From a virus, in IMG/VR virus record IMGVR_UViG_3300036760_000621, positions 1 to 34,264 of that record: a DNA stretch of 34,264 bases, one strand, 5' to 3'. Shown here piece after piece: positions 1 through 5,815 of the stretch. Made by a program: the position numbers and the translations under genes. Below the pieces are notes generated by a model, which made no database searches, was not told where the DNA came from, and worked only from the letters and a program-made list of their open reading frames with translations. Numbering within the stretch: position 1 is the stretch's first letter; the number at the start of each line of letters is the position of its first letter.

Positions 1-408
1 CGACAATTTATTTCAGATTCAAGTACTTACAGAGTTCAACAATACCGAGAAAATAAAAGATCAAAAGATGAAACGTTTCAGAAACGTTCCAGAAACGTTG
101 TAGATACAGATACAGATACAGATACAGAGAAGATCTATATCGATCATTTTGCGGATCTTTTTGTGGATCGATTCGATCTTTTTTGGAATTTATATCCTCG
201 TAAGGTTGCTAAAAAAAAGTGCAGACAAAAATTTGTACTACTTTGCAAAAAGGACAAAGTGCCTCCTGATGAAATTCTTCAGGGCTTACAAAATTATTTG
301 CCTCACTGGGAAAATAAATCCCTTGATTACATTCCCCATCCCTTCACCTGGCTTAACCAAGGTCGATGGGCTGATGATTTATCCAACATCGAGGTACACC
401 CATTTTGA
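1..408 (+). CDS. Replication initiator, O-like, C-terminal part (starts at 33998)
   Basis: This is the remainder of the initiator opened at 33998. It reads RQFISDSSTYRVQQYRE, then a low-complexity DTDTDTDTE linker encoded by four GATACA units (about 105-128), then a C-terminal domain (FDLFWNLYPRKVAKKKC to QGRWADD) shared by many phage initiators, where 'F..FW..YP.K..K..A' and 'HP.TWLN..RW.D' are recurrent. The whole protein would be 222 residues if the six duplicated end bases are collapsed, or 224 if not. Three tandem 11-bp repeats starting GAAACGTT lie at 70-102 inside the gene, as iterons lie inside lambda O. The stop overlaps the TTG start of the next gene, which suggests coupled translation. 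Confidence 0.75.
   Translation, partial: RQFISDSSTYRVQQYRENKRSKDETFQKRSRNVVDTDTDTDTEKIYIDHFADLFVDRFDLFWNLYPRKVAKKKCRQKFVLLCKKDKVPPDEILQGLQNYLPHWENKSLDYIPHPFTWLNQGRWADDLSNIEVHPF
70..102. repeat. Three tandem 11-bp iterons, candidate replication origin
   Basis: GAAACGTTTCA, GAAACGTTCCA and GAAACGTTGTA lie head to tail with no gap. The same GAAACGTT core occurs twice more as a palindrome at 34110-34130, on the other side of the window junction. Iterons inside the initiator gene are the lambda/O arrangement. The repeats also encode protein, so part of the similarity could be codon driven. Confidence 0.55.
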
Positions 409-851
409 AAAAAATTCTTAAAACAATTTTTGATTATCATCGTTTGGAAAATTCTCCTGAGCTTAAACAACTTTGGCATGATGATTTATATCCATTCAAC
501 GAAACTGAAATCACAAAAGCCTGGAATGAATGGCGTAAGTCAGAAGCAAATGATTTTAAAAAACCAACGAGTTGGGATATTGCACGCATTATTAAAAAAT
601 CCAGACCTAAACCCAATCGACAAAATATCGTACCCAACGTTCCCTTGAAAAAAGGAATTTCTTTCACGGAAGATTTACTAATCGATAAATTACAAATGAT
701 GAATGCCACGATGCCGGATTTGAACGAACGTGTGAAAGAATGCAAAAGCGCAAAAGAAAAAATAATCCTCTGCGCTGTAGCCTCAGGTGATGAAAAATTA
801 GTCAGTCATCCCCTGGTTAAATCGTTTGTTAATAAATTAAACAATGAATAA
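405..851 (+). CDS. Replication partner, P-like / helicase-loader-type protein
   Basis: A 148-residue protein encoded directly downstream of the O-like initiator, starting at TTG 405 that overlaps the initiator stop (TTGA). The first 70 residues (FDYHRLENSPELKQLWHDDL, then ITKAWNEWRKSEANDFKKPT, then SWDIARIIKK) resemble the N-terminal module of many phage proteins in the P/DnaT position, where a pattern of 'W...L..f....v..A...h......f.P.p.di...' is common. The C-terminal half is helical and charged with no recognised catalytic motif, so it is not a helicase itself. The role as adaptor between the initiator and the host replicative helicase is inferred from gene order and this pattern. There is no close family name I can defend. 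Confidence 0.5.
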   Translation: MKKILKTIFDYHRLENSPELKQLWHDDLYPFNETEITKAWNEWRKSEANDFKKPTSWDIARIIKKSRPKPNRQNIVPNVPLKKGISFTEDLLIDKLQMMNATMPDLNERVKECKSAKEKIILCAVASGDEKLVSHPLVKSFVNKLNNE

Positions 852-1048
852 TTTTAAGATATATTTTATGAGTTTTTTAAACAAGGAGCCATCATCGCAT
901 TGGTTAGGTGGCAAGCGTTTAAATTTGACCTATAGGATTTCGTTTAATCGATGTTTAATGAATAGTTTTTAATGTAATTTCACACTTGGAGAAAAATATG
1001 AATATTTTAGATGATTTTAATACAAACTTAAGAATTCGTGAAAATTAA
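852..1048. other. Short gap with remnants of coding sequence
   Basis: A gap of about 200 bases between the P-like gene and the next open frame. It holds a 34-codon frame at 868-972 with no ribosome site, and a 16-codon frame at 998-1048 (MNILDDFNTNLRIREN) behind a good TTGGAGAAAAAT ribosome site. No convincing promoter or terminator is visible. Confidence 0.4.
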
Positions 1049-1402
1049 TTGAGGCTGATAAAGATTCAATATGAGAAGCGCATAAAATTCTTAAAGATGA
1101 TTATAATTGATTTACAATTTATATGTACGAAGGCGGTCAATGATGCAGATGCCAAATGGAAAGATATTCAAGCGAATCATTTGCGCTATAAAGCTGATAT
1201 TGAACAAGCAATTGCGGTATCACGTTCTGAAAGAATTTCGGAACGTGAACGATATGATATAAATCGTGAAAAATATCAGGATACTTTATCAAAAAATATT
1301 GAGTTAGAAAAAATTGTAGCGTATAAAAATAAAGAAATAACTGCATTAACAAGTAAACTAACGAAAGCATTAAATGAAATAAAAAAACCAAAAGTAGAAT
1401 AA
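1049..1402 (+). CDS. Coiled-coil protein, N-terminus uncertain or interrupted
   Basis: Open frame of 117 codons whose C-terminal 80 residues are clearly coding: a charged alpha-helical coiled coil rich in E, K and R (KADIEQAIAVSRSERISERE and onward, ending NEIKKPKVE). No recognised family. The start is a problem. TTG 1049 and ATG 1097 have no ribosome site, whereas an ATG at 998 with an excellent site is in the same frame and is cut off by a single TAA at 1046-1048. The gene may therefore be interrupted at codon 17, or translated by re-initiation. It sits in the early rightward operon, followed after 13 bases by the next gene. Confidence 0.5.
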   Translation: MRLIKIQYEKRIKFLKMIIIDLQFICTKAVNDADAKWKDIQANHLRYKADIEQAIAVSRSERISERERYDINREKYQDTLSKNIELEKIVAYKNKEITALTSKLTKALNEIKKPKVE

Positions 1403-1415
1403 AGAGGATTTATTG

Positions 1416-1796
1416 ATGTTTAATAGAAAAGAATTAAAACATTTACGATACATGATCGCGTTCCTAAGAAGATATGTTGACAAAATAGATAAAAATTATT
1501 GCAGAGTTTTTCAAGATTTAATGAAAACTCAGGTAAAAGTTTTTCAATTATTAGATTATGATAAAAAAATTGAATATATGCAGGCGTGTAAATTATCACA
1601 TCCTCCTACGGATTTTTATGATCCATTAGAAAATACATATGAGCGATGGTGGAATTATGTGCATATAATTGATTGCCAGATTGTATTTAAAGAAGAAGCG
1701 TGGTTAAACGCTCTTGATATTGAATTTAGAGTTTATATAAAAAGAGAAATTGTGCCCGAATTATTTAATAATAATATAAAATTTAAAGAGACGTAA
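1416..1796 (+). CDS. Hypothetical early protein, 126 aa
   Basis: I do not recognise this protein. It starts at ATG 1416 behind AGAGGA; a TTG three bases earlier is possible but less well placed. It begins MFNRKELKHLRYMIAFLRRY, a basic helix, and has a Trp/Tyr-rich middle (YERWWNYVHIIDCQIVFKEE). No signal peptide, membrane segment or catalytic motif is visible. It lies in a run of small rightward genes separated by 2-13 bases, so it is probably co-transcribed with the replication genes. Confidence 0.6.
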   Translation: MFNRKELKHLRYMIAFLRRYVDKIDKNYCRVFQDLMKTQVKVFQLLDYDKKIEYMQACKLSHPPTDFYDPLENTYERWWNYVHIIDCQIVFKEEAWLNALDIEFRVYIKREIVPELFNNNIKFKET

Positions 1797-1798
1797 AC

Positions 1799-1990
1799 AT
1801 GCTTAAACCAGATGATAAAGAACAAATACTAACAGCGCTATATAGGTTGCAAGATAAATTAGAAGAACTTGAAGGGAATATTAATAATTTTAATCATCAA
1901 TATGATGATCATATTTCATTTAGTGAACATGCTAAAATTGTGGATGATCTTGAAAATGAAATTATTGAATTGAAACGTAATAAAGATTAA
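1799..1990 (+). CDS. Small acidic coiled-coil protein, 63 aa
   Basis: Small acidic, helical protein (MLKPDDKEQILTALYRLQDK, then LEELEGNINNF, ending EIIELKRNKD) with a heptad-like pattern of L and I. It starts two bases after the previous stop, behind AAAGAGACG. No family recognised. Its position between other coiled-coil genes suggests a small accessory early function, perhaps part of a complex with its neighbours. Confidence 0.55.
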   Translation: MLKPDDKEQILTALYRLQDKLEELEGNINNFNHQYDDHISFSEHAKIVDDLENEIIELKRNKD

Positions 1991-1997
1991 ATACGGT

Positions 1998-2273
1998 ATG
2001 ATAGATATTAATCTTGCAATGAATGATTTAGATGATGCTATCTTAAAAAGAAACGGAAGAGTTAAAATGAAAGAAGATTTAGAAGTTATTAACAATCAGT
2101 TACAAAATAAAATATTGGATTTGGAATATCAATTATCAGAATGCAAAGCCTCTTTGAGTCATTATATAGGTTCAATTGATGTGTATAAAAAACAATCCGA
2201 AATTTATACTAATGTGAGTGAAATTATTTTAGAATTAGCTGAGATGATTTTAAATGACAATGTAGAGGAATAA
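1998..2273 (+). CDS. Coiled-coil protein, 91 aa
   Basis: Predicted all-helical protein: residues 25-50 (KEDLEVINNQLQNKILDLEY) read as a parallel coiled coil, and the C-terminus is hydrophobic and acidic (ISEIILELAEMILNDNVEE-like). The ribosome site upstream is weak (TAAATACGGT). It follows the previous gene by 7 bases and abuts the next. No function recognised. Phage proteins of this size and make-up are common beside replication genes but are not a defined family. Confidence 0.55.
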   Translation: MIDINLAMNDLDDAILKRNGRVKMKEDLEVINNQLQNKILDLEYQLSECKASLSHYIGSIDVYKKQSEIYTNVSEIILELAEMILNDNVEE

Positions 2274-2274
2274 A

Positions 2275-2532
2275 ATGCCATATTCTAAAAAAACAATTCT
2301 GTCTGGGAATTATAAAACCAAATCTAATATTCCAAAAACCGCTTTACAAAAAGCGAATTGGAAAACCGCTACAGGTATAGCAGTTAAACAATCCGGCAAG
2401 TATACTGAAAAAAATATACCCTGGGGATTGGTTAACACCATTTATCAAAATGCAGAGAAAGCCAAGAAACAAATTAAAAAGTCGGACGTCACTAAAGCAA
2501 AATATTCTAAGGCCGTTTCGAAATATACATAA
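2275..2532 (+). CDS. Small Lys-rich phage protein, 85 aa
   Basis: Very basic protein (about a quarter Lys), MPYSKKTILSGNYKTKSNIP at the N-terminus, with alternating short helices and no hydrophobic core region. It starts behind TAGAGGAATAAA, a good ribosome site. The type resembles the small Lys-rich proteins many podophages encode near structural or nuclease genes, whose function is unknown; DNA binding or virion incorporation are guesses from charge. Its last 83 bases overlap the possible start region of the nuclease gene in another frame. Confidence 0.55.
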   Translation: MPYSKKTILSGNYKTKSNIPKTALQKANWKTATGIAVKQSGKYTEKNIPWGLVNTIYQNAEKAKKQIKKSDVTKAKYSKAVSKYT

Positions 2533-2875
2533 ACATCCAGAAGCGGATGAGCAATCGGCTTTTGTTGAATGGGCTAATTTTCAACCAATGGTTAGGAATG
2601 CATTTTTTTCAATTCCAAATGATGGGTTAAGAGGGGCAGGCGAAATGATCCGTATGAAGAGAATGGGATTGCGTAAAGGTGCATCGGATATGTTTGTGAT
2701 GATACCTAATTCCACTAAACACGGATTGTTTATTGAATTTAAAATAAAACCTAACAAGCCAACGCCAGAACAATTATTATTCTTTGAAGATGCACGCAAA
2801 CGCGGTTACGATACTTATCTAGCTTATAGCTTTACAGATGCAAAAAATTATTTATTAAATTACTTAACGAGTTAA
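2450..2875 (+). CDS. VRR-NUC domain nuclease
   Basis: A PD-(D/E)XK-type nuclease of the VRR-NUC family. The domain starts near residue 28 (HPEADEQSAFVEW), then IPNDGLRGAGEMIRMKRMGL, the catalytic D in KGASDMFVMIP, E and K in GLFIEFKIK, and the conserved PEQLLFFEDARKRGYDTYLA. Phage VRR-NUC proteins act as structure-specific nucleases on branched DNA. The only in-frame ATG before the domain is at 2450; it has no clear ribosome site and overlaps the previous gene by 83 bases, so an alternative start or a shift from the upstream frame is possible. It is followed after one base by the next gene. Confidence 0.8.
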   Translation: MQRKPRNKLKSRTSLKQNILRPFRNIHKHPEADEQSAFVEWANFQPMVRNAFFSIPNDGLRGAGEMIRMKRMGLRKGASDMFVMIPNSTKHGLFIEFKIKPNKPTPEQLLFFEDARKRGYDTYLAYSFTDAKNYLLNYLTS

Positions 2876-2876
2876 T

Positions 2877-3227
2877 ATGAAAAAAAAATATTATCATTGT
2901 GTTCTAAAAAAGAATGGACATTTTTACTATGAAATATTTGAAGAACATTATAATCCCACATTAGCAGTACGTACCATTTTTCCAACTATATCATTGTTTG
3001 ATTACGATGAAACTCAGAAGACTGAGCGAACATTTACATTTAAAACAGTGTTTGATTTAAAACACAATCACACACAAAATAATATGCTATTAGAAACGCT
3101 TGGTGAAGAGCGATTGTTTTTCTTATCGTCTATAGAAGTTATAGATTCCATAAAGAAGTTTTATACTGATTTGGCGCAAATTGAGATATCCCAAATACTT
3201 AAAAAATATGATAATCTCAATGATTAA
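2877..3227 (+). CDS. Hypothetical protein, 116 aa
   Basis: Not recognised. Soluble mixed alpha/beta composition with a Lys-rich start (MKKKYYHCVLKKNGHFYYEI) and an aromatic beta-rich first half, then a helical end (SSIEVIDSIKKFYTDLAQIE). It starts one base after the nuclease stop, so translation is probably coupled to it. No catalytic motif, signal peptide or membrane segment is seen. Confidence 0.55.
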   Translation: MKKKYYHCVLKKNGHFYYEIFEEHYNPTLAVRTIFPTISLFDYDETQKTERTFTFKTVFDLKHNHTQNNMLLETLGEERLFFLSSIEVIDSIKKFYTDLAQIEISQILKKYDNLND

Positions 3228-3273
3228 CTATCCTTCACCTATTAATTTAGAAAAAATACTGGAGCACTCCATC

Positions 3274-3468
3274 ATGGCAACAAAGAAAAATTGGATCCAA
3301 GGCGCAATCAAGAAACCAGGCGCTTTCACCGCACAGGCTAAAAAGGCTAAAATGCCGGTAGCTAAATTTGCATCTAAAGTAACCAATAACCCCGATAAGT
3401 TTTCTACGACAACCGTTAAGAGAGCGAATCTGGCTAAAACATTAATGAAGATGAGCAAAAAGAAGTAG
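3274..3468 (+). CDS. Small basic phage protein, 64 aa
   Basis: The start chosen is ATG 3274, behind GGAG at 3261, rather than an upstream in-frame ATG, because MATKKNWIQGAIKKPGAFTA matches a widespread phage family: short, very basic proteins with 'WIQ.AIKKPGA.' at the N-terminus and a helical, Lys-rich tail ending 'A.LAKTL.KM'. Their function is unknown; in many podophages they are encoded close to DNA-metabolism or virion genes. This is the last gene of the rightward early run; a Rho-independent terminator follows 50 bases later. Conservation of the WIQ motif is from memory. Confidence 0.7.
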   Translation: MATKKNWIQGAIKKPGAFTAQAKKAKMPVAKFASKVTNNPDKFSTTTVKRANLAKTLMKMSKKK

Positions 3469-3469
3469 A

Positions 3470-3498
3470 TTGACTTCAGATTTTTTATTAGTTACGCT
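3470..3498 (+). promoter_or_regulatory. Possible sigma70 promoter before the terminator
   Basis: TTGACT at 3470-3475 and TACGCT at 3493-3498 are 17 bases apart. The -35 box is good, the -10 box poor. A transcript from it would start near 3505 and end at the terminator 50 bases on, so it would be a tiny RNA with no reading frame. Confidence 0.25.
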
Positions 3499-3517
3499 TA
3501 TCGTGTGTGAGATGAGA

Positions 3518-3555
3518 GGGGGTGTAGAGCTGTAATAGTAATACACCCTTTTTTT
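3518..3555 (+). terminator. Rho-independent terminator of the early rightward operon
   Basis: GGGTGTA at 3520-3526 pairs with TACACCC at 3542-3548 and is followed at once by seven T. It lies 50 bases after the last rightward gene and directly against the 3' end of the oppositely oriented tRNA gene. Confidence 0.85.
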
Positions 3556-3556
3556 A

Positions 3557-3632
3557 TGGCTCCCGAGGTTGGACTCGAACCAACGACCTAATGGTTAACA
3601 GCCACGTGCTCTACCAACTGAGCTACTCAGGA
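3557..3632 (-). tRNA. tRNA-Asn (GTT), CCA encoded
   Basis: A 76-nt cloverleaf on the minus strand: acceptor TCCTGAG/CTCGGGA, D-arm GCTC/GAGC, anticodon loop CTGTTAA, T-arm GTTGG-TTCGAGT-CCAAC, discriminator G, and an encoded CCA. Anticodon GTT reads the Asn codons AAC and AAT, which are frequent in this AT-rich genome. The anticodon stem CGTGG/CCATT is weak: one C-U mismatch at 27-43 and a G-U pair at 28-42. It is the last element of the leftward operon that starts near 6514 and would be cut out of that transcript. Confidence 0.93.
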
Positions 3633-3637
3633 ATATT

Positions 3638-3817
3638 TTACTTTTTCTTACCTTTTGGTTTCATGTTTGGTTTCATACCTGTACCAGGCGCCATTTTAGA
3701 TTTCCCTGCTGTTTTATAACCATTAGCGGTGCCGCTGGCTACTTTCTTCATTTTCATCATACCTGGCATTGCTGGCATTTGGGCGCCCATTGCATTTTTG
3801 TTCTTTGAACCTTTCAT
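3638..3817 (-). CDS. Small basic Met/Lys-rich protein, 59 aa
   Basis: A 59-codon gene starting MKGSKNKNAMGAQMPAMPGM and ending KPNMKPKGKKK, with a ribosome site CCGGAGATTC just upstream. Composition is extreme: Met, Lys, Gly and Pro dominate, with no acidic residue. Similar short M-P-G-M-K proteins are frequent in podophages and remain uncharacterised. It lies between the helical-protein gene at 3860 and the tRNA, in the same leftward operon. A disordered nucleic-acid-binding protein is possible from charge alone. Confidence 0.65.
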   Translation of the reverse strand: MKGSKNKNAMGAQMPAMPGMMKMKKVASGTANGYKTAGKSKMAPGTGMKPNMKPKGKKK

Positions 3818-3859
3818 TTTGAATCTCCGGATTGTTAAAACAAAAAGTATATAGCGTTA

Positions 3860-4138
3860 CTATTGAACAGTATAGTTTTGTAACTTAAAATTTTCCGCTT
3901 GTCGTTTTAAAGCTCTAAATACTTCATCTAGAAAAGCCGTGTACTCATCTTGAAGTGCAAAGCTTTTAATGGTTGAAAATAAAAGTGACTGTCCTAAAGC
4001 CGCCGTGACTTTTATGAAGTCATCTTCTGAGGCACCCATGGCTTTAGAAATATTGCCTATGATTTTGTGAAAATCATGTAATGCGTTCATAATGGCACTC
4101 GTGTACGCATCGAATTCTTTATCTGATTGTATGCTCAT
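3860..4138 (-). CDS. Small helical protein, 92 aa; member of a local paralogue group
   Basis: Predicted all-alpha protein starting MSIQSDKEFDAYTSAIMNAL. Its segment DDFIKVTAALGQSLLFSTIK, followed by a helix ending near ALKRQAENFK, follows the same pattern as segments of the proteins at 5005, 5630 and 5812 (acidic turn, hydrophobic helix with small residues, then a second helix), so I group them as diverged paralogues. Function unknown. Ribosome site GGGTAAAAAA is weak. The gene is near the end of the leftward operon. Confidence 0.6.
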   Translation of the reverse strand: MSIQSDKEFDAYTSAIMNALHDFHKIIGNISKAMGASEDDFIKVTAALGQSLLFSTIKSFALQDEYTAFLDEVFRALKRQAENFKLQNYTVQ

Positions 4139-4164
4139 TTTTTTACCCTTAGTTTGAGAAATAT

Positions 4165-4491
4165 TTATTCGTTTTTACCTTCACCAAAAACATAAGGTTC
4201 AACTTGCCCTGACTTGATGTCATCGATGCCTTTGAGGATATCTTGATGATGGAGATATTCTTCGACTTTTGCTTTATATTCCTCAATGGCATCTTGAAGA
4301 AGCATTGATTCTTCAGCGGCATTGCTTCCAATCGCTAATTTACATTGTAGATCTTTTCCTTTTTTTGGAACATATGTATCTGAAAGAAAATTTAACTCTG
4401 TAAACTTATCTCGTATTTTTAACAATTTTACTCTTATATCATGAGTTATGGATTTTATTTTTTCAAAAAATTCTTTTTCTATTTCAGTCAT
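4165..4491 (-). CDS. Helical hypothetical protein, 108 aa
   Basis: The start is placed at ATG 4491, whose ATGA overlaps the stop of the upstream gene and which has GGGGGA before it; an ATG four codons earlier lies inside the upstream gene. The protein is helical and charged (MTEIEKEFFEKIKSITHDIR, then a KGKDLQCKLAIGSNAAEESM segment and a Glu-rich helix). No family recognised. The shared stop/start suggests translational coupling with the gene at 4488-4847. Confidence 0.6.
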   Translation of the reverse strand: MTEIEKEFFEKIKSITHDIRVKLLKIRDKFTELNFLSDTYVPKKGKDLQCKLAIGSNAAEESMLLQDAIEEYKAKVEEYLHHQDILKGIDDIKSGQVEPYVFGEGKNE

Positions 4492-4847
4492 TTTTTCCCC
4501 CATGTTATGTAAACATTTTTTCTATAGTACAATTCAGATTCTTTGCCCGGTGATAATCCATGCATTCTTTCTGTTTTCATTTTTAATTTATATCCACGTT
4601 GTTTCAACAGGTGATAAATATATAATCTCGTTTCTCTTTCATCATCGCTTAGATGAGTAATAAGTTCTGGAAAGCCGCATTCAAAATGTCCTCTTACTGT
4701 TGTTTCTTTTATTGCATCACTTACCTGATTAATTGCATACTTTTTCCTACATTTACGGCGTTTATTTTTATTTTCTTCGGAAATGTTATACATCTCATCA
4801 GCCGAAAGAAACTCATCATAGATAAATTCTTTTTCTTCCTCGAACAT
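4488..4847 (-). CDS. Hypothetical protein, 119 aa
   Basis: Not recognised. An acidic N-terminus (MFEEEKEFIYDEFLSADEMY) is followed by a strongly basic patch (NKNKRRKCRKKYAINQ) and a helical C-terminal part (DDERETRLYIYHLLKQRGYK) that could form a winged-helix-like fold: 'L..HLSDDERETR.YIYHLLKQRGY' reads as two helices and a turn. DNA binding is possible but unproved. Starts behind TTGGAGATAAAATA. Confidence 0.55.
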   Translation of the reverse strand: MFEEEKEFIYDEFLSADEMYNISEENKNKRRKCRKKYAINQVSDAIKETTVRGHFECGFPELITHLSDDERETRLYIYHLLKQRGYKLKMKTERMHGLSPGKESELYYRKNVYITWGKK

Positions 4848-5008
4848 TATTTTATCTCCAAATGATTTTGAAGTTCATTTAAAATATCAAGCGTATGTTG
4901 TAATTTTTCTTTGTCATTCGATTTTATATGAAAAAATGAATTAGGATTAGTTGCAACACTTAACGCGCTCGTTGTATCTTTAATGAGTTTTTGTAATTTT
5001 ATGTTCAT
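4847..5008 (-). CDS. Small helical protein, 53 aa
   Basis: The start is set at ATG 5008 because ATGA there overlaps the stop of the upstream gene and GGCGGA precedes it; the longer frame would add nine basic residues from the overlap. Sequence begins MNIKLQKLIKDTTSALSVAT and ends in a helical DILNELQNHLEIK. Its stop overlaps the ATG of the next gene (TAATG). No function recognised. Confidence 0.5.
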   Translation of the reverse strand: MNIKLQKLIKDTTSALSVATNPNSFFHIKSNDKEKLQHTLDILNELQNHLEIK

Positions 5009-5304
5009 TTTGTTTTTCCGCCTTCTTTTTCGCATTTATCGAATTCTTCTTTTACTATTTCACAGAAAGATTCGTAACGTTTTCTAACATAACAAATTAA
5101 CATATCTCTATCGTCTTCGTGCATAAACCAACTAATTGCTGCTATTAAAACGGCACAACTATTAACCGCCGTAGTAATTATCACATCAATTGATATACTT
5201 TCATTTTGTCCTTTTTCTTTCATTTTATATGAAAAATCATTGATGAAGTCTACTATTTCGCGTGAGAATTTTTTTTCTTTTTCATTCATGAAGTCTTGTA
5301 TCAT
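5005..5304 (-). CDS. Helical protein, 99 aa; paralogue group member
   Basis: The start is ATG 5304, seven bases after GGAG and overlapping the upstream stop as TAATG; an ATG six bases earlier is too close to the ribosome site. The core SISIDVIITTAVNSCAVLIA plus AISWFMHEDDRDMLICYVRK is a hydrophobic helix, an acidic turn and an amphipathic helix, a layout it shares with the proteins at 3860, 5812 and (first helix only) 5630. It may look membrane-like, but the stretch is short and contains S, T and N, so a buried helix in a soluble bundle is more likely. Function unknown. Confidence 0.6.
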   Translation of the reverse strand: MIQDFMNEKEKKFSREIVDFINDFSYKMKEKGQNESISIDVIITTAVNSCAVLIAAISWFMHEDDRDMLICYVRKRYESFCEIVKEEFDKCEKEGGKTK

Positions 5305-5549
5305 TAGCATTCTCCATCTAATATGTTTAAACCCTCTCGTAAACAGTTTAAAAAAACATTTTTATCTTCTAGTCGTTTAAATAAATCTCTAATAGACTTT
5401 TCTAACATAATAATTTTTTCTTCATCTTTTTTTGACGACGTACAACATTGTTTACATGGCGAAATAGTGATATTTAATTCTCCGCAATTTTCGTAATTCA
5501 TTAAGTTAGCGAGTTCACCGCAGTTGCCGCATCTAATTTCTATCATCAT
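5304..5549 (-). CDS. Zinc-ribbon-like small protein, 81 aa
   Basis: Begins MMIEIRCGNCGELANLMNYE and carries CGNC at residues 7-10 and CKQCC near 32-36, a C-x2-C / C-x2-C arrangement typical of a zinc ribbon. A helical coiled-coil-like tail follows (EKIIMLEKSIRDLFKRLEDK). Small phage zinc-ribbon proteins often bind nucleic acid or act as transcription modifiers; which is the case here cannot be told. Ribosome site CGGAGAACAATA. Coupled to the next gene through TAATG. Confidence 0.6.
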   Translation of the reverse strand: MMIEIRCGNCGELANLMNYENCGELNITISPCKQCCTSSKKDEEKIIMLEKSIRDLFKRLEDKNVFLNCLREGLNILDGEC

Positions 5550-5562
5550 TATTGTTCTCCGA

Positions 5563-5643
5563 TTAAAGTATTATCATTAGTATTAAATACAATACAATGC
5601 TGCCGCTGATAAAGTTTATGATGTCTGTTTTAGTTATTTTCAT
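5563..5643 (-). CDS. Tiny single-span membrane protein, 26 aa
   Basis: A 26-residue frame starting MKITKTDIINFISGSIVLYL and continuing with more hydrophobic residues, with a very good ribosome site (GGAGAATAAAA). It overlaps the end of the gene at 5630 by 14 bases and fills the only gap in the operon. It would be a short basic N-terminus followed by one membrane helix. Function unknown; size makes the call tentative. Confidence 0.45.
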   Translation of the reverse strand: MKITKTDIINFISGSIVLYLILMIIL

Positions 5644-5815
5644 TTTTATTCTCCATATTCATAAGCGTACATTCTAAGCCGGCTTCTATAATAGAAAGAC
5701 ATGTTTTTGTTACGATGCACATTTCGCTATGAGTTAGATTATTTTTTTGTAATTCGTCTGTGAATTTATTAATACATTTTTCTACAGTTAATTGTGTTTT
5801 TTTATTATGCATCAT
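5630..5815 (-). CDS. Small helical protein, 61 aa; paralogue group member
   Basis: Starts at ATG 5815, overlapping the previous stop as ATGA. The core LTHSEMCIVTKTCLSIIEAG resembles VTDKDMCIIINNVAQSLISE in the upstream neighbour at 5812: the same 'T..(E/D)MCI' start and a hydrophobic helix with small residues. It lacks the second helix found in the longer relatives and ends with a polar NMENKNENN tail, so it may be a shortened copy. Function unknown. Confidence 0.55.
   Translation of the reverse strand: MMHNKKTQLTVEKCINKFTDELQKNNLTHSEMCIVTKTCLSIIEAGLECTLMNMENKNENN

Noticed and set aside
105-128. GATACA tandem repeat as microsatellite or phase-variable element
   Set aside because: It is an in-frame Asp-Thr linker common in phage initiators; six-base units would not shift the frame.
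1045-1137. Possible reading of TGA as tryptophan (three TGA in a protein-like frame)
   Set aside because: TGA ends several genes here and TGG is used for Trp throughout; a decayed or mis-sequenced frame explains it better.
3557-3632. tRNA gene as an integration attachment site
   Set aside because: It is a complete tRNA gene in a phage operon and no integrase gene is present in the window.
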